Origin: FEN-1297 sp964498065
GTDB lineage: Bacteria > Bacteroidota > Ignavibacteria > Ignavibacteriales > Ignavibacteriaceae
Direction of reading: 5' to 3'
Assembly: GCA_964498065.1 (NCBI GenBank)
Contig: CAZCFZ010000017.1
Location: 1 to 64,000 of the forward strand
Length of the DNA stretch: 64,000 nucleotides
Under the pieces are notes generated by a model. The model had not been told where the DNA came from. It did no database searches and saw only the letters and a list, made by a program, of their open reading frames with translations. Of this stretch, positions 25,140-34,580 are shown piece after piece. The translations under genes were made by a program, and so were the position numbers. Position 1 is the first letter of the stretch, and each line of letters opens with the position of its first letter.

Positions 25140-25652
25140 ATGTCTTTAGAATTAATTTTATTTATACTATTTGCATTTATAGCGGCTGTTTCTGCCGTAA
25201 TTATGATAACGCGCTCAAATCCTGTAATAAGCGCATTATTTCTTGTTTTAAACTTTGCAGCTTTGGCAGGGCTCTATCTTTTATTAAACGCACAATTTAT
25301 TGCAGTTGTTCAGGTAATTGTTTATGCTGGAGCAATAATGGTGCTATTCCTTTTTGTAATAATGCTTTTAAAACCGGAAAAGGAAAAATTTTTCAGTTCT
25401 CATCCTCAAGTAAAAGTACTTGCTATTGCAATTGCTGTTTTGGTTTTCCTTCAGCTTGTTTACATGATATTTCTGTCAAAGCCTTTAGCGTCCGTTAATC
25501 CTACAGTTGCTGCAAGTGTAAAAGCAGGCACAATAGAACAGATCGGAAGAGAATTATATACTAATTATATTTTACCTTTTGAGGCTGCGGGATATCTGCT
25601 TCTTGCAGCTACGATTGGTGCTTTAGTTTTAGCTAAAAAGAAATTTGAATAA
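25140..25652 (+). CDS. nuoJ: NADH-quinone oxidoreductase subunit J
   Basis: 170 residues, five predicted membrane helices. The segment VIVYAGAIMVLFLFVIMLL is the NuoJ signature containing the pi-bulge helix of complex I. Membrane-arm subunit near the quinone channel. First gene of a five-subunit group (J, K, L, M, N); nuoA-I are not upstream, where asnS sits instead. Confidence 0.95.
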   Translation: MSLELILFILFAFIAAVSAVIMITRSNPVISALFLVLNFAALAGLYLLLNAQFIAVVQVIVYAGAIMVLFLFVIMLLKPEKEKFFSSHPQVKVLAIAIAVLVFLQLVYMIFLSKPLASVNPTVAASVKAGTIEQIGRELYTNYILPFEAAGYLLLAATIGALVLAKKKFE

Positions 25653-25656
25653 TATT

Positions 25657-25962
25657 ATGACAATACCAATAGAATATTTTTTGATTTTGAGTGCTTTCAT
25701 GTTTATCGTTGGCGTAACCGGAGTTTTAACAAGACGAAATGCAATTATTGTCTTTATGTCTGTTGAGCTTATGCTTAATTCTGCAAATCTTACTTTGGTA
25801 GCTTTTTCGTCTTATATGGGAAATTCCGTCGGACAATTATTTGTATTTTTTGTTATGACGGTAGCTGCAGCAGAAGCTGCTGTAGGCTTAGCTATTATAA
25901 TTGCTTTGTTCAGAAATAAATTAACACTGAATATTGATGAAGTTAATATCCTTAAATGGTAA
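25657..25962 (+). CDS. nuoK: NADH-quinone oxidoreductase subunit K
   Basis: 101 residues from ATG 25657, the standard NuoK length; a TTG four codons earlier would overlap nuoJ. Three helices; VELMLNSANLTLVAF carries the conserved glutamate in helix 2 and AAAEAAVGLAIIIALFR the second one, both part of the proton path. Follows nuoJ by 4 bp. Confidence 0.95.
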   Translation: MTIPIEYFLILSAFMFIVGVTGVLTRRNAIIVFMSVELMLNSANLTLVAFSSYMGNSVGQLFVFFVMTVAAAEAAVGLAIIIALFRNKLTLNIDEVNILKW

Positions 25963-26003
25963 GCTTCAAAATTAAATTAGAAATTTTTTGCAAATAATAA
26001 TTT

Positions 26004-27941
26004 ATGATTCATATAATTTACTTAACCGTCCTTCTGCCGCTTCTGGGATTTATTTTTAACGGTCTCTTCGGAAGCAAAATTAAAAATGAGAAAGTAGTAG
26101 GTGCAATCGGCAGCGGAACTATCGGATTATCATTTTTAATTATGCTGGGAGCTTTCTTCCAAACATTGGCTTTACCTGTCGATCAAAGACAAACAATTGT
26201 TAATCTTTTCAGTTGGCTTCATGTCGGCGGATTAAATATTAATGTAGCTTACCAGGTAGATCAATTGTCGTTGGTAATGGGATTAATTGTAACCGGCGTC
26301 GGATTTGTCATACATGTTTATTCTATCGGTTATATGCATGGTGATAAAGCAATCTGGAGATTTTTTGCTTATATGAATTTATTCATATTCGCAATGATGA
26401 ACTTAATTTTAAGTGATAATTTTGTTCTTTTATTTTTAGGCTGGGAGGGAGTAGGTCTCTGTTCTTATCTTTTAATAGGCTTTTGGTACGATAGAAAGTT
26501 TGAAAAAAGTACAACAAGTGACGCTGCAAAAAAAGCTTTTATTGTTAATAGAATAGGCGACTTCGGATTTCTTTTAGGAATGTTTTTGATTTATCATACC
26601 TTCGGCAGTTTGAATTTTAATACGGTATTTACAAGAGCCGGTGTAATGAATGTTCCTACAAGTACATTCAATTTAATTGCTCTATTCCTTTTTATCGGAG
26701 CTACAGGAAAGTCAGCTCAGATTCCTCTTTATGTATGGCTGCCGGATGCAATGGCTGGTCCAACCCCCGTATCTGCTTTAATACATGCTGCTACAATGGT
26801 TACCGCCGGAGTATATATGGTTGCCAGATGCTCAATCATTTATGCATCTGCACCTGCTATAATGACTGTAGTCGCAGTTATCGGCGTATTGACGGCATTT
26901 TTTGCCGCAACAATCGGAATTGTCCAAAATGATATTAAAAAAGTTCTTGCGTATTCTACAGTTAGTCAGCTCGGCTATATGTTTTTAGCTTTAGGTGTCG
27001 GCGCATTTTCGGCAGGTATTTTTCATGTTATGACCCATGCTTTCTTCAAAGCTCTTTTATTTCTTGGAGCCGGTTCGGTAATCCATGCAATGCATGATGA
27101 TCAAAATATTCAGCACTTCGGCGGTTTAAAAAAATATATGCCTGTAACATATTTAACTTTTTTAGCTGCTTCATTTGCTATATCAGGTATTCCTCCGTTT
27201 GCCGGTTTCTTCAGTAAAGATGCGATACTCTGGGAGTCTTATGCGAACGGTAATTTCTTTTATTGGTTCATCGGCGCATTTACCGCACTGCTGACAGCTT
27301 TCTATATTTTTAGATTAGTTTATTTAACCTTTGAAGGTAAAGAAAGATTCGGGCACGATAAACATCCGCATGAATCGCCTAAGGTAATGACAATTCCGTT
27401 GATAATTTTAGGTGTACTTTCTGTTATCGGGGGATTTATCGGTTTGCCTGAACTGTTTGCAGGTAAAAACGGGAATGCATTTGCGAATTGGCTGGAACCT
27501 GTATTTGCTAATGCACATTCAAAATTAATGACGTTCGGAAATTATACTCATTTTCAGGAAATTCTTTTAATGACGGTTACCGTAATCGGTGCTGTTGCAA
27601 GTATCTGGTATGCGAGATATTTATACATTAAGAATACAAAGCTTCCTGAAAAATACAGCAAGCAGTTTAAAGGTTTATACAATTTATTACTTAATAAATA
27701 TTTTGTAGACGAAGCATACGACAAGACTGTTGTTACCCCTATAGTAAAAGGTTCCGAAATGTTTCTTTGGCGTATTGCCGATAGTAAAATAATTGACGGA
27801 CTCGTAAACGGAGTTGCTTCTTTAATCGGAACCGTATCAAAATATATAAGAAAAATCCAAAACGGTATTGCTCAATCTTACGCTCTGGTAATGATGCTGG
27901 GAATTGTTTTAGCTTTATTCTGGTTAATTCTAAGTTTATAA
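26004..27941 (+). CDS. nuoL: NADH-quinone oxidoreductase subunit L
   Basis: 645 residues, about 16 helices, an antiporter-like proton-pumping subunit with the long lateral helix at its C-terminal end. GATGKSAQIPLYVWLPDAM holds the key lysine and AGPTPVSALIHAATMVTAGVY the family motif; FLGWEGVGLCSYLLIGFW contains the conserved helix-5 glutamate. Start ATG 26004; 3 bp spacing to nuoM. Confidence 0.96.
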   Translation: MIHIIYLTVLLPLLGFIFNGLFGSKIKNEKVVGAIGSGTIGLSFLIMLGAFFQTLALPVDQRQTIVNLFSWLHVGGLNINVAYQVDQLSLVMGLIVTGVGFVIHVYSIGYMHGDKAIWRFFAYMNLFIFAMMNLILSDNFVLLFLGWEGVGLCSYLLIGFWYDRKFEKSTTSDAAKKAFIVNRIGDFGFLLGMFLIYHTFGSLNFNTVFTRAGVMNVPTSTFNLIALFLFIGATGKSAQIPLYVWLPDAMAGPTPVSALIHAATMVTAGVYMVARCSIIYASAPAIMTVVAVIGVLTAFFAATIGIVQNDIKKVLAYSTVSQLGYMFLALGVGAFSAGIFHVMTHAFFKALLFLGAGSVIHAMHDDQNIQHFGGLKKYMPVTYLTFLAASFAISGIPPFAGFFSKDAILWESYANGNFFYWFIGAFTALLTAFYIFRLVYLTFEGKERFGHDKHPHESPKVMTIPLIILGVLSVIGGFIGLPELFAGKNGNAFANWLEPVFANAHSKLMTFGNYTHFQEILLMTVTVIGAVASIWYARYLYIKNTKLPEKYSKQFKGLYNLLLNKYFVDEAYDKTVVTPIVKGSEMFLWRIADSKIIDGLVNGVASLIGTVSKYIRKIQNGIAQSYALVMMLGIVLALFWLILSL

Positions 27942-27944
27942 TTT

Positions 27945-29468
27945 ATGGAAAAAAATTACTTAATATCATTTTTATTATTACTCCCTTTAGCGGGAGGAAT
28001 CTCTCTATTATTTGTAAGTAAGAAAAAAGAAAGTCTTATCAGATATTTAGGATTAATATTTTCTATTCTTACTTTTGTCCTTTCTCTTTTCTTGTACTTT
28101 AATTATGATATTTCCAAAGGCGGATTTCAGTTTATTCATAAATTCAATTGGATTGCCAACCTTCATATAAGCTATTATGTAGGTATTGATGGAATTTCAC
28201 TGCTGCTGGTATTGCTTACAACTTTTTTGACGCCGTTAACTTTGCTCTCAAGCTGGAAAAGTATTACTCATCGAGTTAAAGAATTTACTTTCTTCATGTT
28301 AATGCTGGAAGTTGGTATGCTCGGCGTATTTGTTTCACTGGATTTATTTTTATTTTATATCTTCTGGGAGGCAATGCTAATTCCGATGTATTTTATAATC
28401 GGGATTTGGGGCGGAAATAGAAGAATTTATGCATCCGTAAAATTTTTCTTATATACAATGTTCGGAAGTCTTTTGATGCTGGTTGCAATAATTTGGATTG
28501 CTGTTTACGCATCATCTTCACTTGGACATTTTTCAACTAATTTGCTTGAACTTTACAGCGTTGGCCCGACAATAAAAACAAATATTCAAGAATGGATGTT
28601 CCTTGCATTTGCATTAAGTTTTGCAATTAAGGTCCCCTTATTCCCGCTGCACACATGGCTGCCGGACGCTCATACGGAAGCACCCACTGCAGGAAGTGTT
28701 ATACTAGCGGGTGTATTACTGAAAATGGGAACATACGGATTACTTAGATTTTGTCTGCCTTTATTTCCTCAGGCTGCAATTCATTTTGCACCTTACATAT
28801 CTATTTTAGCAGTTATCGGAATTATATACGGTGCTTTGGTGGCAATGGTTCAAAAGGATATGAAAAGGCTTGTTGCTTATTCTTCTGTTGCACATTTGGG
28901 TTTTGTGGTATTAGGAATTTTTGCACTTACACAAATATCCGTTCAAGGTGCCGTTTTACAAATGGTTAACCACGGATTATCTACTGGTGCTTTATTCTTG
29001 CTGGTTGGAGTTCTTTATGAAAGAACTCATACAAGAGAAATTTCCGAATACGGAGGTATTGCAAAGATAGTTCCGATCTTCGTTGTATTTTTTATGATAG
29101 CTTCACTCTCATCGATTGGTTTGCCCGGGCTTAATGGTTTTGTCGGTGAGTTTTTAATTTTGTTAGGTTCATTTAGTTCGCCCGTATTAAACAGCTGGTG
29201 GTATACAGTCTTTGCAGCCAGCGGAGTTATCTTTGCTGCTGTTTATTTGTTATGGATGTATCAGCGTGTTGTATTCGGCGAAGTGAAAAATCCTAAAATG
29301 AATGACTTAACGGATATGAATAAAAGGGAGATACTTGTTCTAATTCCAATTTTTATTTTTATTGTGTGGATTGGCGTTTACCCAAGTACATTTTTAAAAG
29401 TATCTGCAAAATCTACACACGCAATTATAGAACGGGTTATTCCTACTAATAATTTGGGTATAAAGTAG
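27945..29468 (+). CDS. nuoM: NADH-quinone oxidoreductase subunit M
   Basis: 507 residues, about 14 helices, antiporter-like. FYIFWEAMLIPMYFIIGIWGG carries the conserved helix-5 glutamate, FAIKVPLFPLHTWLPDAHTEAPTA the helix-7 lysine and following motif. It pumps one proton per cycle in complex I. Followed after 9 bp by the antiporter gene rather than by nuoN. Confidence 0.96.
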   Translation: MEKNYLISFLLLLPLAGGISLLFVSKKKESLIRYLGLIFSILTFVLSLFLYFNYDISKGGFQFIHKFNWIANLHISYYVGIDGISLLLVLLTTFLTPLTLLSSWKSITHRVKEFTFFMLMLEVGMLGVFVSLDLFLFYIFWEAMLIPMYFIIGIWGGNRRIYASVKFFLYTMFGSLLMLVAIIWIAVYASSSLGHFSTNLLELYSVGPTIKTNIQEWMFLAFALSFAIKVPLFPLHTWLPDAHTEAPTAGSVILAGVLLKMGTYGLLRFCLPLFPQAAIHFAPYISILAVIGIIYGALVAMVQKDMKRLVAYSSVAHLGFVVLGIFALTQISVQGAVLQMVNHGLSTGALFLLVGVLYERTHTREISEYGGIAKIVPIFVVFFMIASLSSIGLPGLNGFVGEFLILLGSFSSPVLNSWWYTVFAASGVIFAAVYLLWMYQRVVFGEVKNPKMNDLTDMNKREILVLIPIFIFIVWIGVYPSTFLKVSAKSTHAIIERVIPTNNLGIK

Positions 29469-29477
29469 GATGATTAT

Positions 29478-30926
29478 ATGCATTTTAAAATACGGTATTT
29501 AATATTATTTACAATATTTATCGGATTGTTCTTTCTAAGTACTGAAGCAGCTGCAGCAGAGATTAGTAATAATCATGTTGTTGTTGATACATTGACTCAT
29601 ACGGTTTCAGCTTCCGAAGCAATGGAACATTCTCTGCCGACACCGTTTATGGTAATCCCTTTCATATTGTTGTTATTGATGATTGCTACCGGTCCTTTAT
29701 TCTATAAACACTTTTGGGAAAACCATTATCCGAAAGTTTCGGTTGTACTGGGTGCAATAGTAATTGTTTATTATATCTTTTTATTGAACAATTATCACAG
29801 TGTACTTCATACGTTAAGTGAATATATTTCATTTATCGCTCTATTGAGTTCATTGTTTGTTGCCTCCGGAGGCATATTAATAAAAGTGGACAAGAAATCC
29901 ACTCCACTGCTGAATGTTCTATTTTTGTTGTTCGGGGCTGTTATATCCAATATAATCGGTACAACCGGCGCTTCAATGCTATTGATAAGGCCTTTTATAA
30001 AAATGAACAAAGATAGAATAGCGCCATATCATATTATCTTTTTCATTTTTGTTGTAAGCAATGTGGGAGGAGCATTAACGCCAATAGGAGATCCTCCGCT
30101 GTTTTTAGGCTTTCTTAGCGGTGTACCGTTCTTTTGGGTTATTGAAAATGTTTGGTATATCTGGATCCCTGCATTGATTTTAATCTTACTCGTATTCTAT
30201 CTATTTGATATGAATAATAAAAAAGATTCCGGAAAAGAGGTTGAGTATTCGGGTAAGATCCAATTTAAAGGAGTTAAGAATTTAATTTTTCTTGCTGTAA
30301 TAATAGTTGCTGTTTTTGTCGACCCGGTTGTTATACCATGGGTGCCTAGCTTAGCTCCGCTTCCGTTCGGAATAAGAGAAATAATAATGTTTGCTGTTGT
30401 TTATTTCTCATACAAGATGGCTCATCCGGAAATTCTTAAGGATAATGAATTCGATTTTGAGCCGATTAAGGAAGTTGCGTTTTTGTTCATTGGAATTTTT
30501 GCTACAATGATCCCTGCACTTCAACTGATTGCAAATGAAGCATTGGTTCTTGGCAATAAACTTAATGCAGGAGTATTTTATTGGTCTACGGGATCTTTAT
30601 CGGCGGTTCTGGATAATACTCCGACTTATATGAATTTTCTTAGTGCTGCTATGGGAAAGTACAGCTTAGATGTGACGATTAAAGCGCATGTTCAACATTT
30701 TGTTTCTGTTGATGATATTTATTTGAGAGCAATTTCTGTTTCATCGGTTTTCTTTGGTGCAATTACATATATTGGAAATGGCCCTAACTTTATGGTGAAA
30801 TCAATAAGCGAAAGGGCCGGTATTACAATGCCGAGTTTTTTTACATACATGATAAAATATTCTATAATAATTTTAGTGCCGATTTTTACGATAATTTGGC
30901 TTTTGTTTTTTAATGGGAGAGGTTAA
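29478..30926 (+). CDS. NhaD/CitM-type sodium:proton antiporter inside the nuo cluster
   Basis: 482 residues. An N-terminal signal-like helix (1-27) and about 12 further helices. GALTPIGDPPLFLGFL (about 197-212) is the ion-transporter-superfamily motif, and a second LDNTPTYMNFL motif (about 377-387) is its symmetry partner; this fits the CitMHS/NhaD-like antiporters. Expected role: exchange of Na+ and H+ across the inner membrane. Placed between nuoM and nuoN with gaps of 9 and 3 bp, so co-transcribed with complex I. A comparable nhaD is known among Rhodothermus marinus complex I genes (recalled). Substrate not proven by sequence. Confidence 0.88.
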   Translation: MHFKIRYLILFTIFIGLFFLSTEAAAAEISNNHVVVDTLTHTVSASEAMEHSLPTPFMVIPFILLLLMIATGPLFYKHFWENHYPKVSVVLGAIVIVYYIFLLNNYHSVLHTLSEYISFIALLSSLFVASGGILIKVDKKSTPLLNVLFLLFGAVISNIIGTTGASMLLIRPFIKMNKDRIAPYHIIFFIFVVSNVGGALTPIGDPPLFLGFLSGVPFFWVIENVWYIWIPALILILLVFYLFDMNNKKDSGKEVEYSGKIQFKGVKNLIFLAVIIVAVFVDPVVIPWVPSLAPLPFGIREIIMFAVVYFSYKMAHPEILKDNEFDFEPIKEVAFLFIGIFATMIPALQLIANEALVLGNKLNAGVFYWSTGSLSAVLDNTPTYMNFLSAAMGKYSLDVTIKAHVQHFVSVDDIYLRAISVSSVFFGAITYIGNGPNFMVKSISERAGITMPSFFTYMIKYSIIILVPIFTIIWLLFFNGRG

Positions 30927-30929
30927 TTA

Positions 30930-31295
30930 ATGAAAACTATTGCAGATGCACTTAGTAAAGGATTGATTGGATTATATTACGGTAATAGAGCAATACTTCC
31001 GTTTAATTGTTATGTTTTGAAGGTTATTATAGAGGACGATATTATTATGGATTTTTCCGGTAATTCAAAACAGATTGAATTAAATGAAACTGATGATTTT
31101 ACGGAAATCTATTTTAAACAATATAAAAATTTAAAAGATGCGGTAACTAAATACGAATCAATAAAAATTATTGCGGTTGATAAAGACAAAGACTTATTTA
31201 ACTTTAACAACCATCAAAAGCTTGTTATCCATGTAGAGGATGAACATAAATTAAAAATTGAAAAAACCGACGAAGACATTTTATTTATAGAGTAA
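30930..31295 (+). CDS. Unknown soluble protein encoded within the nuo cluster
   Basis: 121 residues, no membrane helix, no signal peptide, acidic C-terminal half with beta-rich pattern. ATG 30930 has GGGAGAGG upstream; it sits 3 bp after the antiporter and 2 bp before nuoN. I recognise no family. It lacks the E-x-H-H-P-type motif of pterin-carbinolamine dehydratase, the small protein reported in a similar position in Rhodothermus. Likely a cytoplasmic accessory or assembly factor (inference). Confidence 0.82.
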   Translation: MKTIADALSKGLIGLYYGNRAILPFNCYVLKVIIEDDIIMDFSGNSKQIELNETDDFTEIYFKQYKNLKDAVTKYESIKIIAVDKDKDLFNFNNHQKLVIHVEDEHKLKIEKTDEDILFIE

Positions 31296-31297
31296 AT

Positions 31298-32728
31298 ATG
31301 CTGAACAACATTCAAGAATTTTATAATATTTTACCATTAGTAATTATAGGTACGGGAATACTTATCTCACTTTGTATAGAAATGTATTTTAAGAAGAGTG
31401 AGGTAATCCTGCCATGGGTGTCCATAATTGTATTTTTAGCGGCCGGCTTTTACTCGCTGTTATCTGTTGATTCCGTATCTATTATAATGCAGAATATGCT
31501 GGCCACCGGTGGAATTGTTTATATTTTCTTCTTCATCTTTACATTTGGTGCAGCTGTTGTATCGCTTCTTGCAATAGATTATCTTAAAAAGTACGGGGCT
31601 TATTACGGAGAGTTTTATATACTTTTGCAAAGTGCTGTCCTAGGTATGATGCTGATGGCCGGTGCAAAAGATCTTTTTATGATATTTCTCGGCCTTGAAG
31701 TAATGTCCGTCAGCTTTTATGCCTTAGCCGGATTAAACAGGAGAAAATTAAAAGCTAACGAAGCGGCTTTAAAATATTTTCTACTTGGTGCTTTCGCTAC
31801 CGGATTTATTGTTTATGGAATAGCTTTATTATACGGTACTGCGCACACTACTTCAATCGATTTAATTGCATCAAGATTTGTATCGCTTAAAGGTGACCTC
31901 TTATTCGACGCAGGTGTATTGCTTTTTCTAATTGGATTCTCTTTTAAAATTGCTGCTTTCCCGTTCCACATGTGGGTCCCTGATGTATACGAAGGATCGG
32001 CTTCTGTTGTGGCCGGATTGTTCTCAACCGGAGGAAAAGCTGCAGCATTTAGTGCGATAATAGTGACGTTAGGTGTTTTATTCAGCGGAAGTTCGGGTAA
32101 TGCTTTTGAACCTTATTTAGCTGTTATTGCTGTCTTCTCAATGCTGTACGGAAGTATTGTTGCAATTTCTCAAACTAATATTAAACGAATGTTAGCTTAT
32201 TCTTCTATTGCTCATGCAGGCTATATGATTATTGGACTTGCTGCCGGAAATTCAGAAGGAATTGCAGGCGTAATTTTTTATTTGGCAGTTTATACTTTTA
32301 TGAATTTAGGAGCGTTCGGAATAGTTGCTCTTATAGAAGGAAAAGAAGATTCGAATTTGGATTTAAAATCATATGCGGGATTATCTTCACGAAGTCCTTT
32401 CCTTGCGGCACTATTGGCAATTTTTATGTTTTCACTTGCCGGTATACCGCCGTTTGCAGGTTTCTTCGGAAAATATTATGTATTTATTGCTGCCATAAAA
32501 GCTCATCTTACCTGGCTGGCAATAATCGGCGTCCTTTCCAGTGTAATCAGTGTTTATTTCTATTTAAGAGTAGTTGTTCTTATGTATTTTAATAATGCTG
32601 AGGGGGAATTGGAACTGGAAAAAAGCAATACCGGGTTATTAGCAGTAGTTATATCAGTACTTTTAGTAATTGTAATTGGAATTGCTCCCGGTTCGATTCT
32701 CAGTTTAATTACTTCATTTTTGAGATAG
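31298..32728 (+). CDS. nuoN: NADH-quinone oxidoreductase subunit N
   Basis: 476 residues, about 14 helices. FLGLEVMSVSFYALAGL holds the helix-5 glutamate and FSFKIAAFPFHMWVPDVYEGSA the lysine and motif that define NuoN; MLAYSSIAHAGYMIIGLA is the broken-helix region. Third antiporter-like proton pump of complex I. Last gene of the group; 61 bp separate it from the NAD(P)HX repair gene. Confidence 0.96.
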   Translation: MLNNIQEFYNILPLVIIGTGILISLCIEMYFKKSEVILPWVSIIVFLAAGFYSLLSVDSVSIIMQNMLATGGIVYIFFFIFTFGAAVVSLLAIDYLKKYGAYYGEFYILLQSAVLGMMLMAGAKDLFMIFLGLEVMSVSFYALAGLNRRKLKANEAALKYFLLGAFATGFIVYGIALLYGTAHTTSIDLIASRFVSLKGDLLFDAGVLLFLIGFSFKIAAFPFHMWVPDVYEGSASVVAGLFSTGGKAAAFSAIIVTLGVLFSGSSGNAFEPYLAVIAVFSMLYGSIVAISQTNIKRMLAYSSIAHAGYMIIGLAAGNSEGIAGVIFYLAVYTFMNLGAFGIVALIEGKEDSNLDLKSYAGLSSRSPFLAALLAIFMFSLAGIPPFAGFFGKYYVFIAAIKAHLTWLAIIGVLSSVISVYFYLRVVVLMYFNNAEGELELEKSNTGLLAVVISVLLVIVIGIAPGSILSLITSFLR

Positions 32729-32789
32729 ATAACTTTCTGTTAAATAATATTCACATTCCTAAATTTTTTTTGTATAATATTAGGTAATT

Positions 32790-34355
32790 ATGATACCATT
32801 ATTTTCAACTGATCAAGTTAGAGAAGTTGATACTTATGCCATTAATGACCTGGGAATTCCCGGATTGGTATTAATGGAGAATGCCGCACTGCAAATATTT
32901 TCAATTGTAAGAGAAAGAATAATTAATTTAAAAAAAATTGAAAAGATAGGATTTGTCTGCGGAAAGGGGAATAACGGCGGCGACGGGTTTGCAGCTGCAA
33001 GGCATTTTGCAAATAATAATTTTAAAGTGAATGTTATTTATATCGGCGAAGAGAAGGAAATGTCGTCCGACTGTGCGGAAAATTTTAAGATACTTTCAAA
33101 CTTAGCCGGACAAAATGAAAATATAACAATCAAAAAATACAGCTCGATAAAGGACTTAAGATTTATAGCAGAATGTAAGGTGATTTTTGATGCTATGCTG
33201 GGAAGCGGGGGACACGGAAGCCTTAGAGAGCCATATAAATCCATTGTTGAAAATATAAATAAGATTCGTGCTTATAAAGTTGCTGTTGATTTACCTACCG
33301 GACTTGATGCAGATAAGGGTTTTGGAGACAGTGTATTTAAAGCCGATTTAACCATTACATTAGGCGAGTATAAACGGGGATTATTTTTTTCTGATGGTAC
33401 CGTATATACCGGAGAAGTAGTAAAGGGCAATATAGGAGTTAGCTATTCTTATTTTGATAAGTATGATGCTAAAGAATATCTGATTGAACCTGAAGATGCA
33501 TTTAATTTCTTACCGGTTAAAAATAAAAATGTGAATAAATATTCTGCCGGAAAGGTTTTGGTTATTGCCGGCTCGGACAAATTGCCGGGTGCTGCAGTAT
33601 TAACATCACTTTCAGCATTGAAAGCAGGAGCTGGCGCTTCAATTTTGTGTTTTCCGAAATCTGCTAGGAAACTTGTTAGTAAAAAGCTTTTAGAAGTTAT
33701 TGTGGAACCTTATGATGATAATTCCTCGGGAATCCTTACGGAAAATAATATTGAAGAATTTAGCAAAAGACTTGAATGGTCTGATGTTCTGGCAATTGGA
33801 CCCGGATTGGGACGAAATGAAAAAACTCAAGCTGCTGTATTAGAGATAATAAAAAATAAAAAGAATAAAAAAATTGTCATTGATGCAGATGCAATTTTTG
33901 CCTTAAATGAAGACCGCTATCTTAGTTTAAATATGCAAAATATGGTGCTTACACCCCATCACGGTGAATTTGCAAACCTGATAGGAATTGAAACATCGGA
34001 ATTGAAAAAAGATATTATTTTATATGGGAAAGAGTTTGTTGAAAAAACCGGCGCCTATTTGGTTTTAAAAGGCGCTCCGACAATTATTTTTACTCCTGGA
34101 GGAGAGGCATTAATTAATACTTCCGGAAATCCGGGTATGGCAAAATTCGGTACTGGTGATGTTTTGACAGGAGTATTAGCGGGATTTATTTCTCAAAGTA
34201 AAAATATTGAAAAAGCAATTATTTGCGGAGTTTATGTCCATAGCTTGGCTGCTGACTTACTTATGAAAGAATTTACCGAATACAGTTACACGGCAAACAA
34301 TATAATTAATTATTTACCCAAAGCAATAAAATTTCTAAGGGGAACATTTGTTTGA
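32790..34355 (+). CDS. nnr: Bifunctional NAD(P)H-hydrate epimerase / ADP-dependent dehydratase
   Basis: 521 residues. Domain 1 (about 1-215) is the YjeF_N epimerase: GLVLMENAA and GKGNNGGDGFAAARH. Domain 2 (about 230-515) is the ribokinase-like dehydratase: AGSDKLPGAAVL, DVLAIGPGLGRNE, LTPHHGEFANLIG and NPGMAKFGTGDVLTGVLAG. It repairs hydrated NADH/NADPH, turning both epimers back to the coenzyme with ADP. Cytoplasmic. Position right after complex I genes suits an NADH-repair role but may be chance. Confidence 0.95.
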   Translation: MIPLFSTDQVREVDTYAINDLGIPGLVLMENAALQIFSIVRERIINLKKIEKIGFVCGKGNNGGDGFAAARHFANNNFKVNVIYIGEEKEMSSDCAENFKILSNLAGQNENITIKKYSSIKDLRFIAECKVIFDAMLGSGGHGSLREPYKSIVENINKIRAYKVAVDLPTGLDADKGFGDSVFKADLTITLGEYKRGLFFSDGTVYTGEVVKGNIGVSYSYFDKYDAKEYLIEPEDAFNFLPVKNKNVNKYSAGKVLVIAGSDKLPGAAVLTSLSALKAGAGASILCFPKSARKLVSKKLLEVIVEPYDDNSSGILTENNIEEFSKRLEWSDVLAIGPGLGRNEKTQAAVLEIIKNKKNKKIVIDADAIFALNEDRYLSLNMQNMVLTPHHGEFANLIGIETSELKKDIILYGKEFVEKTGAYLVLKGAPTIIFTPGGEALINTSGNPGMAKFGTGDVLTGVLAGFISQSKNIEKAIICGVYVHSLAADLLMKEFTEYSYTANNIINYLPKAIKFLRGTFV

Positions 34356-34580
34356 TTTTTTATCGTACAAATAAAAAATAAAGCAGTAAGACATAAAAAA
34401 TATTTAAAAAGTTTTTAAATTGAGTTAAAAATATTTTAACTTATGTAAGTAAAATATATAAAATTCCTAATTCGGGGAACCTCAAGGAGTTTTCGTAGTA
34501 AAAGCAGGTAAAGGTTCAGTTTTTAAGGGATTCAATTTAACTTTTCAGGATTTTTATAGCTGATTTAGAAAGGCACTAAA

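Noticed and set aside
30930..31295. Possible pterin-4a-carbinolamine dehydratase, as near complex I genes of Rhodothermus
   Set aside because: The characteristic histidine-rich H-H-P motif and fold pattern are absent.
34441..34580. Riboswitch or leader RNA before the TonB gene
   Set aside because: No paired stems or known aptamer core could be drawn by eye; the only pattern is a weak start-less reading frame.
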